A stretch of DNA of 23,952 bases from Apostichopus leukothele (GCA_010014835.2 JAAAKB020024099.1:1-23952), one strand, 5' to 3'. Shown: positions 11,800-21,059, numbered from the stretch's first letter. The notes: generated from the letters alone by a model not told the origin. Translations and numbers: made by a program.

Positions 11800-12510
11800 T
11801 AAATTGATCAGCAAGGTTCTTACACTGACTGTGGACCTACCTACTAAATATCTTAACTTACCATGTTTACAAGCTATTTTTAGCAAAAATCAACTCAAGC
11901 CCTGCCCCCTAATAAATGTGCGTAATATCACATTGAACATACATTATCATTTACCCGCTATCTACCAAAACCTTCATACAAAGTATGATTCAATTCTGAA
12001 AATGTTTACATTTGAACCTGTGACCTCATTAATATTCTTGAGATGAGCACCAAAATCAATAGGGCTCTTCTACCCACTATGGCACATACATGAACCAAGT
12101 ATGACTTCAATCCAACTTGTAGTTGTTCAGTTACCGTGTTTACAAGCTATTTTAGTGAAAATCAACTTAAGCCCGGCCCCCTAATAAATATGCATAATAT
12201 CAACTTGAACATATTTTGCCATGTACCTGCTATCTACCAACATATTAATACCAAGTATAAATAAATTCTGACTTTCGGTTGCGGAGTTATTAGTTTTGAA
12301 GATTTTTACGTTTGACCCTGTGACCTCATTAATATTCGTGAGATGAGCACCAAAATCGATAGGGTTCTTCTACTCAGTATGGCGCATCTATGTACCAAGT
12401 ATGTCATTTTTGAGTTATTGTGTTTACGAGCCAAGGGCGTCACAAACACAAACACACCCGCAATCACCATCGCATAGATTCCTTGAGCCTTCGGGCAAGG
12501 AATCAAAAAG
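11800..12510 (+). mobile_element. Dispersed non-coding repeat, copy R4, with internal tandem units
   Basis: Two long tandem units of roughly 270-290 bp begin with TTACC(A/G)TGTTTACAAGC (near 11859 and 12131), and a third partial one begins near 12416. Both full units share AGCCC(T/G)GCCCCCTAATAAAT and GAGATGAGCACCAAAATC. The end has the CA-rich stretch, CATCGCATA and a hairpin GATTCCTT...AAGGAATC (12477-12504), then an A-rich tail. It lies between the HYR/CCP gene and the PRCP-like exons, antisense to both, and ends about 20 bp from a CCP exon donor. Confidence 0.75.
12477..12504 (+). other. Terminal UUCG hairpin of repeat R4
   Basis: Outer stem GATTCCTT / AAGGAATC (8 bp), a GA bulge, inner stem GCC/GGC, and loop TTCG closed by C-G. 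C(UUCG)G is a known extra-stable RNA tetraloop, which favours a structured transcript end. Confidence 0.85.
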
Positions 12511-12526
12511 GAAAAGAAGTACTTAC

Positions 12527-12727
12527 GTTCACAAGTAGTTTCCTCACCATCCCAGTACCCTACTAGTTCTCCTGCATACGCCAGACAATGACGGGAGTAA
12601 CTACCAATCCTCTGGAAACCTTCCTCACATTCAAAGTAACACCAAGAGGCATAATTGGTCGGGCACGAGGAGGCATCGTTGCGAAAACCACCATTCTCAG
12701 GTGCCATTAGGGCAGGGCACTGAACGG
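12527..12727 (-). CDS. CCP/sushi domain exon 2 of the HYR/CCP protein
   Basis: A 201-bp symmetric phase 1-1 exon with acceptor AATTGTAG and donor GTAAGT. It encodes a second full CCP module: VQCPALMAPENGG at the start, SSCPTNYASWCYFECEEGF in the middle, and GYWDGEETTCE at the end. Again there are six cysteines. It is 352 bp downstream of the previous CCP exon and joins it in frame (VCTAVQCP). An open frame continues upstream through a Met (about 12784) and a hydrophobic run, but an acceptor and phase match make an internal exon more likely than a signal peptide. The donor lies about 22 bp from the terminal hairpin of a dispersed repeat on the opposite strand. The next exon in phase 1 was not found. 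Confidence 0.9.
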
Positions 12728-13079
12728 CTACAATTAAAATAAAAACACACAAACAAAAATAAGCTCTTCGTATGCTACTTTTCATGGCATCAAACGAATG
12801 ATGTAACATGAAATGTAAAGACTGGTGATATAATTATTATGACACTTAATTTGTTAAATGACCTTGTTTTCTGAAATCATCTCAAGATCATATAGATTTA
12901 CTTAAATGTAGATAGCTAACTTAAGTTCTCTACAGATCAAAAAAATTCCAACTGGCTACAGAGAGACCCGGATTGGCGGAAAGGATTCTACATTAGAATT
13001 GCATAGGAATCTGTTAGTATAATACATACTGTTAGTAATATACAAACAAACTGCAGAAAAGAAATCTGTTGTTTCATAC

Positions 13080-13271
13080 CAGTGCACACAGGCCTTGGTG
13101 CATTCCACCGGCCTTTTGGTGGGTCACCATGACGCTCGCAGGTCAAGGTTGTTTGACCGCTTATGACACTCCCAGCAGCACATTGTATGGTACAAGTTGA
13201 ACCAAAGCTATATCCGGTTGGACAGTTGACTAGCTGTGTATGGCTCCCAAATAGACCACCACATTGAATGA
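13080..13271 (-). CDS. CCP/sushi domain exon 1 of the HYR/CCP protein
   Basis: A 192-bp symmetric phase 1-1 exon with acceptor TTACCCAG and donor GTATGA. It encodes a complete CCP (sushi, complement control protein) module beginning IQCGGLFGSH and ending RWNAPRPVCT, with the conserved Trp before the last Cys. Six cysteines are present (IQC, VNC, STC, IQC, LTC, PVC) rather than the classical four; the extra pair near the first third resembles selectin and SVEP1 CCP modules. It follows the HYR exon after a 356-bp intron (13272-13627) and precedes a second CCP exon in the same phase, the usual product of exon duplication or shuffling. The predicted location is extracellular. Confidence 0.9.
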
Positions 13272-13627
13272 CTGGGTAATGTATGAAGAATTTGAAGATG
13301 AAATTAGATGGAATATGAAACAGTAACAGATAAGAAACTTTATTTCTGAATCAAACTCTGGTTTATTTATTCCCAAATTGCCCATTTCTTGCATTACTTC
13401 AAATGGGCAAGCAACTTTAAGTATTAACTTAACAAGCACAACAGAGAATCTAAACTTGGGTCGGTTCATGGATCTAAAACTTTATCTTGTCCCTTCTGCC
13501 AGAGAGACATCTGAAAAAGAATAGAATTCACTAGAACATTCAATGATTAAATGTGTAGTTTAGGGAAACACACCCAAATATGTATCAATTATTTAAGCGT
13601 GAGGAATGTGTCTGATATATAATTCAC

Positions 13628-13876
13628 CTCTGACAAGAAGAGAGAACTGGCAGTTGGCTTCATTGCCCGTTTCGTCAGTTGCGCTGTAATGTACCGTGTA
13701 ATAGTTAGCTTCCTGGTAGGTCCCTATGTCAGGTCCTCCGGTCTTTAGTACTGGCACAGTGGCACCAGAGTTATCCGATGCTGTGGGCTCATCCCAAGTG
13801 ACTCGAGCAGTCGTCTCCCCTGCATCCGCATAAGCTATAACCGAGGTTGGACACTGTAAAACCGGTCTAGATGTAT
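13628..13876 (-). CDS. HYR (hyalin repeat) domain exon of an extracellular HYR/CCP protein
   Basis: A 249-bp symmetric phase 1-1 exon: acceptor TTCTATAG, donor GTGAAT after AGAG. It encodes one whole HYR domain, an immunoglobulin-like fold of secreted and cell-surface proteins first named in echinoderm hyalin. Landmarks in order are PVLQCP near the start, VTWDEPTASDNSG in the middle, then VHYSATDETGNEANC and FSLLV at the end; the two cysteines stand at the usual positions. Joined to the next exon it reads LLVRVIQC, passing directly from HYR into CCP, an arrangement seen in SVEP1/polydom-like and many echinoderm proteins. The role is likely adhesion, matrix or immune recognition, but the full architecture is not visible. 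Upstream exons (further HYR, EGF, CCP or a signal peptide) were not recognised. Confidence 0.92.
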
Positions 13877-14879
13877 CTATAGAATCGGAAATTTCAATAC
13901 GTACCCAATCAAGAAACAAACAGTATGATAAAACAATTGCTTATATAGGTAAGTATGAAGCACTAGCCAACTAAATTATATTTCACAAATTCTTCAGCCG
14001 CCGTGTCAATTTCGCAAAGATTTATTACAAACTCACAGAAACTTGCTAGTTCTGCTAGACTGTAGAAGTCAAAAAGTTTGTTCCATATACGTAGGCTAGA
14101 TATTTTTCTTGTAAAGAGAAAACTTACGAGCAAAAGTGACTCTTTAGTTTGGGCCTTGCATCGGCAAGGTGTATGACACTGATACTTTGTATACTTTTCA
14201 ACTCCATATATATGTGCATCCTGTTATCAACAGTCGTCAACAGTTTTGTAGACAACACAGAGAAGATTGGCTAGTTCAACAGTTTCCAGGGTAAGGAGGG
14301 ATTTCACTGTTATATCATCACACCTAGAGAAGCAACTGCTATGATGGTAAAACCCATTTAATAGAAGAAGGGAAAACCTTTGCAAGATTGACAAGCATGA
14401 AAGGGAGTAATGTATTCATTGGTAGACCAAGCACCAGCACAAGTTGTCTTTCCTCCCTTAGTGTATTTAGGGGACCTCCCGTTCCACTTGATTCCGTGAC
14501 CAGGCCCACAGTTTTTAAGATGGGAAGTGATGCTGTTGGTATAGATTTCTTAGAGGGATATGGTATCATTTCTTCACATATGGGATGAATTGCATGTTAC
14601 CTAAGATGGATATATTACAAGGCTTCTAAAGTTGTAATAAACTTGTAATGGCGACTCATTTAATAGTAAACATGGAAAAGATATCACATGTGTTAAAGCA
14701 ATTATATCATATCATCATAAGAATCATCGATCAACAACGGCAAATCCTACCTTAGAAATCATGGACAGGGCCACAAATTGGCTTTGTTCTATCCCAATTT
14801 GGTCGATCCTTTTCGAAAGGCAAATCAGATTTAAAAAAAACACTTTTCATTTGTACTGTGTATTCATTTTCTGCCATGT
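13877..14879. other. Non-coding stretch upstream of the HYR exon
   Basis: CpG is intermediate. Frames open on both strands at 14339-14588 have no recognisable domain. No further HYR, CCP or EGF exon was found. Confidence 0.45.
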
Positions 14880-14972
14880 ATTTGACAATGTGTTTTTGTT
14901 TTGTTTTCTTTTATTGTTAAGCACTATGATCATATTTGGAATAGCGCTATATCAAGCATTGTATTTATAAAG
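14880..14972 (+). repeat. Possible retroelement 3' tail
   Basis: Contains AAGCACTATGATCATATTTG followed by AGCGCTATAT and a T/A-rich end. Tails of the form ...AGCGCTATATAA... are common at the 3' ends of SINE/LINE-type elements in aquatic animals. The body upstream is not recognisable, so this is a weak call. Confidence 0.3.
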
Positions 14973-15044
14973 TCAGCCTTTGAATTTTGGAATGGAGTAC
15001 ACTCTGCATTTAGTAAGCAAATAATTCCACTTGTACCAAATATT

Positions 15045-15346
15045 AGACATATATAATAATCAGCAGTCAATTTTACTACGCTTTAATAAGCAACCACAAA
15101 AGTGGGAGAAACCCGCAAGGGCACACATGGATTATAACTTACACGTCCGGTGGATTCCAATTAAACATTTTAAATTAAATTTGGAATCTTTCAATTTAGA
15201 AAGTCATTTCAGATGGGAAAACTGAAGATTGCTCTTGGATGAGAAACCCACCTTGACTGGCCGGGTATCGAACCCAGAACCTCCCGATTGCTATGCCTCA
15301 TTGCTTTAAATACCACCGCCTTTATCCACTCGGCCACAGCACCGGT
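15045..15346 (-). mobile_element. tRNA-derived SINE (Ser/Leu-like head)
   Basis: On the minus strand the head carries a pol III A box TGGCCGAGTGG (15336-15326) and a B box GGTTCGATACC (15274-15264) inside a T-arm CTGGG/CCCGG. The spacing fits a long-variable-arm tRNA (Ser or Leu). The ends do not form an acceptor stem, so it is a SINE head rather than a tRNA gene. It runs into an unrelated body with GGTGGGTTTCTC, repeated loosely as GCGGGTTTCTCCC near 15110. The 3' limit is uncertain. Confidence 0.75.
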
Positions 15347-15534
15347 ATTATATGAAAGTCACCAGTATTGCTACCAAACTATGCTATAAATTCAAATAAT
15401 GGTCACTCATAATTAAACTTTACAAGAATTTCAGTGAAACCGACCCTCAAGGTCCTGAGGGGTTCAGTAACTTAAAATAAATAAAACTGTTAGCAAACTG
15501 CTTATCCACTAGAGAGCCTGTGTAAGAGAATGTG
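15347..15534. other. Non-coding stretch
   Basis: Nothing recognised apart from a small hairpin CCCTCA-AGGTCC-TGAGGG (about 15443-15460). Confidence 0.4.
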
Positions 15535-15650
15535 TAAAAGTAAGTTGGCCTGACGTTTCGATCCTAGCATGGTCTTCTTCAGAGGCTAAATGACAAGTAA
15601 CAGTAACAGAAGAGACAAAAACAAGCACAGAATACAGACAGGTTAATGAG
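15535..15650 (-). repeat. Possible dispersed retroelement fragment
   Basis: Contains GGCCTGACGTTTCGATCC followed by GGTCTTCTTCAGAGG. I associate this string with the flanks or ends of high-copy retroelements in marine invertebrates. No reverse transcriptase or endonuclease sequence is visible. The family is not assigned. Confidence 0.3.
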
Positions 15651-15949
15651 CATGGTGAACATGTTTATAACTAAATTAAAAACACAACTACATGAAGACA
15701 AACTGTTTGTGAGGCAGTGAATCGTATTCATTTAAGTAATCAGGCTTTTAAATTAACATTCATTGATAAAAATAATCTAGGAAAGTGCTTTTTAACCATT
15801 ATTATTTTTTTTTTCATTTTTCATTTTTATTAATTGCAATCTTATTTTGATTATATACTGTAAATTTTGTAGTTATGATACATTATCCAAACAATCTCTA
15901 TGATTTATTTTTCCTTTGCGGTCTGAAGCAATCTTGGAACGGCAAGACA

Positions 15950-16400
15950 GGAAACTCATACACTAAATCAAATGTGTCATGACGTCATAGATACGTCAGT
16001 ACCGGTGTCCCTGTTGCGTCGGTGAATGCTTTGTTTTGGGCTGTCTGTATTATACGCGTTACTACACTCTAATTCAACAACCTGGTGAAAATTTCCTGGT
16101 TAACAATTTGCTAACATTATCCTGGTTATTGTCTACGATAGTTAACATCATCCCGGGTTACGCTACATCCGTCCTGGTTAATCCAGTGCGGTCAACCTGA
16201 TCTAAACAGAACTCTGGTGTATAAACTAAAATAGATTATTAGCCATATTTCAATCCTCGCCACTGATTGGTTTGTTGGTCGCGACTCAAGACACTCGATC
16301 TGGCGGCTTCCTACGTACGAAAATCTCAAGCCGGCGAAACTATATACAGTTCAAGTGTGGTATGCAAATAAAAGAACAATTTTAATATCATTTGATTTTT
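15950..16400. promoter_or_regulatory. Candidate regulatory block (CRE, CCAAT, octamer)
   Basis: CpG-normal block with a perfect palindromic CRE, TGACGTCA (15980-15987), a half CRE ACGTCA (15993-15998), an inverted CCAAT (ATTGG, 16266-16270) and a perfect octamer ATGCAAAT (16362-16369). Five CCTGGTTA-like motifs lie between the CRE and the CCAAT. No transcript start is visible. It lies about 2 kb upstream of the HYR exon and could serve that gene or none. Confidence 0.3.
16081..16182 (+). repeat. Cluster of five CCTGGTTA-like motifs
   Basis: CCTGGTG (16081), CCTGGTTAA (16095), CCTGGTTAT (16121), CCCGGGTTA (16152) and CCTGGTTAA (16173). The irregular 14-31 bp spacing argues against a simple tandem repeat. 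Confidence 0.6.
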
Positions 16401-17344
16401 TTCCCATCAGAATCGGAGTTTATGTTCCTGATACAAGCAGAATGATCGAACTTGCATGATTGGTTGGTTATTTGTTTTGAATGCGGTTTAATATTCTGTA
16501 AGAATTTTATGAGCTTGCAAAGCCCTCCGCACCCCCATCCCCTTTCCCTGTGTATTGCAATATTACTTACATAATATTACAGGCACTGAGAACAATACGG
16601 GAAAACAGAAACATTTTCAAATTATCTAAAAAATAATAATTAAACAATTATTTAAATTTTTGTAAATTAATTATAAAAAATAATCCATTACGTACAGAGG
16701 AGCTCAATACGCGTTACATTTTATTCTTTTTCTGGTTATATAATGTTTCAAACGTTGTATTTTTCAATTCTTATTGGAAATTATAAATTTATAATATTAA
16801 GCATATGACATTGTCGTTTACACTAATAAATATATTTCTTCATATGTAAAATTCATATGTATAATGGTAACAAAAACTTGCTTTCTAAAATGAAAGCAGG
16901 TATATCAATGCACTTTCAATACATGTACTTTAAACTGTCTTACTCTTTCAGTGTTACAGAAAAAAAATCTATAATGACAATAACAACATGCATTATTGAA
17001 TATACAAACGAATGCTTAAAACGAACGTCATTTGAGAATATGAAATATTTATAATATTCCTCAGAAAAAGTGACACAGTGTTGTTTTGTCGGGAGTCGGC
17101 TCCCCGCTGCCTCATAAAAAATGTACCGAAAGCAAAAGGCTTATGTCGTTCAGGATTACATACAAAACCATCTAGATCTTTGGTTAAAAAACATTAATTT
17201 TGTTAATATCTGACAATTTTTCCTTACTCTACCCTGTGGTGTCGCAAACAATATTGTTGATCAAAGAAATAAAAATTCTCCTTGATTTTCTTTATGAATT
17301 TTTAAATATAGGATTGTTATAAATTGCTTGCGATTAGAAAAAAA
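16401..17344. other. AT-rich non-coding stretch
   Basis: No exon recognised. A short hairpin GGGAG-TCGG-CTCCC lies at about 17090-17103; it lacks the flanking sequence of a histone mRNA stem-loop. Confidence 0.5.
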
Positions 17345-17354
17345 GGGGGGGGGG
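17345..17354 (+). repeat. Poly-G run
   Basis: Ten G residues after an A run, directly before the 21-bp array. Confidence 0.9.
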
Positions 17355-17366
17355 AGAGGGGAATGA

Positions 17367-17591
17367 GACGTTTTATCTCACAATTTCGGCGTCTGATTTA
17401 AAATGTTAGAGTCGTATTTCGAAAATGATAAAAAAAAAATATGTTATCTAACTTTTCATCTTTTATTACCATTTTACGACGTTTTATGTCGAAATTGTGA
17501 CATTTTAGCTCGAAATTTCGGCGTTTTAGCTTGTAAAACAAATGATTACGTTTTATCATCACAAAATGCTTACGCTTCATGTCGAAATTTT
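17367..17591 (+). repeat. Degenerate 21-bp tandem array
   Basis: Units of 21 bp of the form GACGTTTTATGTCGAAATTGT. Clear, in-register units start at 17367, 17388, 17409, then 17478, 17499, 17520, then 17547 and 17571. The middle (17430-17477) is eroded and includes an A run. Because 21 is divisible by 3, both strands stay open and give spurious Lys/Arg/Phe-rich frames. Confidence 0.85.
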
Positions 17592-17599
17592 AGATTAAT

Positions 17600-18695
17600 C
17601 ATTTCAAATTTTTAGCTAAAACTAAAGCTAAGATCTTTGAAATTTCGAAATATGCCTTTAGAGATTCAAAGTAGGCCTGGCAGGTACAATTGCATACATA
17701 CATTATATTCACCAAAATGCCAATCTTCACTGTGACAAAATATGTGAGAAACTGAAAGAACACACGGCATATATATATTAATATATATTTATTATATTTT
17801 TTCCTGTTTCTAGTCTTTCAGATAGAAAGGCCTAATACAGTTGGTTGCTCCCAAGGAAACATATTTTACTTCTTGTCCGTAATATTAGTCTCCAAGTGTT
17901 GACTATAGCAATAACCTCGAAGCTATACGATATTGTCACATGGGTATAGTTAATATTCCTTGGGATTGGCAGTGAAGGGTCATAGTACCATGACCAAACG
18001 ACCAGTTATTAACATTATAGTACTTATTAAACAGAAAACTGAATTTGCAGCAGCGATACGGGCTATCGAATTATTTATTATTTTAGTCATTTTCATAACG
18101 TTATTAGTTACACGCGTCGCCAATTTCACGGAAGTAACAACAATTAAAAATAACAGGATGTTATGTATGTACTTAAGAAAGGTTCAGTTGTACCCGTTTT
18201 TGTTTTAATGGAAGCCATTTATCATAACTTATAACAGGAGACTGGTAATTCATATATAATTATTGTTGCTATATCTATATTTTTATGCTGCTTTTTTATC
18301 TATTGGGACATAGCCAACTTCAGTCATGCAACATATTTGTATTTATATGCTTCCATGTCAATTAAACACAAAAAATAAATTTAGATAGACTGTTACTGAA
18401 CTATTCTCATATTTGAAGTTCATTGCGCGATTTTTTTCTCATCGAATTTTAGTCAAAGTTATACTTTTCAATTTGTCAAACTGTAATCCTCATTAAGTAC
18501 TTCTTTAAAGTATATAATCAATAATGCTACAGTTGTTTCCTCTGTTTTCATAGAATTGTATTAAACTCTCCGTTTCGTATTTAGCTATTGTTGTTCAATT
18601 GCACATATCTACATGTTTATGCAAAATGTTGATTCTATATGTATAGCTGTTGTCATGCCGAGCGCCATTTGCATAATCGACATGTTAATTGCGAT
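17600..18695. other. AT-rich non-coding stretch
   Basis: Contains an AT microsatellite near 17770-17805. No exon or RNA gene recognised; a plus-strand open frame at 17960-18208 has no known domain. Confidence 0.5.
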
Positions 18696-18704
18696 TACAG
18701 ACGA

Positions 18705-18815
18705 TTCGTTAACTCAACATATTAATCTTGGAGTTACTCGAACTCGGGGGCCTTTCAATCATAAAGTCCCGAGATCGAGTCACTCCAAGATTAATGTATG
18801 TCGTTCAGTTACAGA
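18705..18815. ncRNA. Long imperfect hairpin, candidate miRNA precursor or palindromic element
   Basis: Core arms 18721-18748 and 18768-18795 are 28 bp each and pair with 2 mismatches around a 19-nt loop. Outside the core the pairing continues with small bulges (ACAT against ATGT, then AACTCAA against TTCAGTT). The overall size of about 75-110 nt and the one-armed hairpin shape match an animal pre-miRNA. The mature sequence is not one I recognise, and a small palindromic transposon remnant is an equal alternative. Confidence 0.4.
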
Positions 18816-18963
18816 GTTGTTGAAAATTGACAATTCATAATCTTGGATATTAAATATGAATCTAAGAGACTGACTTCAGTCAGCTTGCGGCTTTGATAAG
18901 CCAATGAGGTTTCTTCGCGAGTTCCTGCTTGCAGGAGGAACTAAATACATATAAGTTACTAAC

Positions 18964-19001
18964 ATATATATATTTATTTATTTATATATATATATATATA
19001 G
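18964..19001 (+). repeat. (TA)n / TATT microsatellite
   Basis: TATATA run with TTTA interruptions. Confidence 0.9.
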
Positions 19002-20810
19002 TTAAATATGGAGTATATAATAACTTATTTTCATAACATGATATGGAGAAAAGAAGACTTCAAAACGGGTGCCCGATAACCTACGCTATGATGTAATTGT
19101 CCCCGAGGCCCGAGTTGGCTCACGACTCTGCTGCTATATATTACTCAATCCTCTCAATATTTAGTGCAGTGCTACCTCTGTCTGTCAATACCTGAACATA
19201 TAAATGGGGCAATTCGCACTACATTCGCCAATAGCCCATATCGACTGTCGTACCCGCCTTTTTCAGCCCACGTGGTTTAATCATGGAGTTGGTATGGAGC
19301 TCTCTGGTTTAATTGAAATTGCGTGGTCGATACATTGCTTCATCAAGTAGGTCATTGTAACTCAATCTCAACAACGATCGTGTTTAGCAATAATAATGGT
19401 TGAATACCGGGAATACGGTATCTTATAGAGAACATTGTCTCTGCCATTATTCATCTATAACTAATTGTAAATGTCACCGTATACGTCAGTATACGAGAAA
19501 TCAAATTCACTCCAATGTGTGGTTAATCGATAGCCAAATAAATCAGTCGATAGAGCACAATATCACCACCTCAAAAATTAAGGTCTTACGTCAATATCTC
19601 AAATTTACCTTCTTTCACACGGATTGGAATCTTTGCGATTATACAGTTTGACATATCCTCTCTCGGGTCCTTCTAGATATATCCCCCACTTTCTCGCTCT
19701 ATCTCTCTCTCTCGCTCGCTTTCGGACAAATCAATTTTAACCTCAAATTCTCAGCTTGACACAGATACGGGAGTTATATCAAATTGTGACCAGTAAAAGA
19801 TTTGGGTAGGTGTTATCATCGACTAAACAAAAACGAAATTAAACCAATGCATGAAAGGGAAGGAATATATATTAACTTGTGCACACCATGGTTGGGAATA
19901 AGACACCGTCACACGCACTTCCTCAACCCTGCGCAACTCCCTGAACAGTGATCTTGCCGTTTGAAAATCATATACGATTAAATTATGCGCGAACGCTTGA
20001 AAAGATAACCTAGAACTTTGTCTGTTCTCTACGTGTATATCGGTCATGCCCTTTGTTATTTGATCGTTTTAAGTTTCGTTCTAAAACTTGTATGAAACTA
20101 CTCGTTTCCAACATATATATGCATAGGTGTTACACGACTTGATATGTACATATTCATTTTATAAATATTAACTTTATAAAAAAATAAAATACTTCATCTC
20201 TGGTATAATATTGAAAACAATTCATGATTAATCAAGCATTTTCTCACTGCGAAATTAGTTTCGTATAACGAAACCTTTGATAGATTCTATCTCTTTCCTT
20301 GTGGTCACAACTGCGTACAAATTTTAACATTATTTAGCTCTACGTGCAGACGCTATAATGGAAATTACTCGATAGTTTGCGATTTCGAGATGTAGTTAAA
20401 GAATATCTCATTACGTTCTTCGGTCACGCCTAGACTCGATCTTCTTTCAAGATATGTGTCCTTGACGTTAACTTGAAGCATATACCCACTCTGGCTTGCA
20501 CTTCAATCTGATCTCTCCATTAACATCATACATAAGTGGCCCATCCAATAAGTCAAGGCCATGCATATATGTACATGTATGAATAACGTAATGCCGCAGT
20601 ATATATCACGCAATGTGTCGATATATGTCTTCAAAATTATGTAGCATATAAGTAATGTTAATAACATTATCGACATTCTTAAAAAAAAAAAAATTAATAC
20701 CCTTAACAACATGTTTTTACTAGTGATTTTAATACCTTCCTTTTCTGCAATTACACATAAAGAAAATATTTGAAGTTTATTTGAGTTATCAAGGCTAACA
20801 ATGACAACTC
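19002..20810. other. CpG-normal intergenic-like DNA
   Basis: About 44 CpG in 19081-20080 by hand count, near expectation for the base composition. A CT/CG-rich low-complexity run lies at 19690-19723. Minus-strand open frames at 19823-20047 and 20503-20868 lack domains or a convincing splice context. Confidence 0.5.
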
Positions 20811-20873
20811 CCCCACAAACCACCCTCACCCCTCCCCCACCCTCCCCAGGACAGTACCCCCCACCCACCTCAC
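20811..20873 (+). repeat. C-rich low-complexity tract
   Basis: Runs of CCCCC, CCCTC and CCACCC. It is the source of a Gly-rich minus-strand open frame that is not a gene. Confidence 0.85.
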
Positions 20874-21059
20874 AAAATGGGGTGTGTATTTGTGGAAGAC
20901 TTATATGGACATTTCTTGATTGCAGATATTAATATTATGGTTGGGGCCTGTTGACATCTTAACGACCGCTAACCGAGTGACGTTCTTGATTAAAATTGAC
21001 ACTTTAGGGATTACGTTCATGTCTACCGGGAATTAATGATAATAAATCAGTCAGAAAGA

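Noticed and set aside
12306-12809. Single 167-codon gene containing the CCP module with a signal-like start
   Set aside because: The open frame runs through a consensus donor at 12526 and into repeat R4; the acceptor at 12728 and phase match with the previous CCP exon show an internal exon.
15252-15343. Functional tRNA-Ser or tRNA-Leu gene on the minus strand
   Set aside because: A and B boxes and T-arm are present, but the ends do not pair as an acceptor stem and the sequence runs into a SINE body.
17085-17110. Histone-type 3' stem-loop
   Set aside because: GGGAG-TCGG-CTCCC is a plain hairpin without the conserved histone stem-loop sequence or any histone gene nearby.
17398-17615. Lys/Arg-rich and Phe-rich frames on both strands
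   Set aside because: Caused by the 21-bp tandem array, whose period keeps frames open.
19823-20047. Minus-strand 74-codon frame as a first exon of the HYR/CCP gene
   Set aside because: No signal peptide, no consensus donor in frame and no domain.
20503-20868. Minus-strand open frame of 121 codons with Gly-rich start and hydrophobic centre
   Set aside because: The Gly-rich start is the C-rich low-complexity tract read backwards; the rest lacks a domain, and CpG and codon pattern match intergenic DNA.
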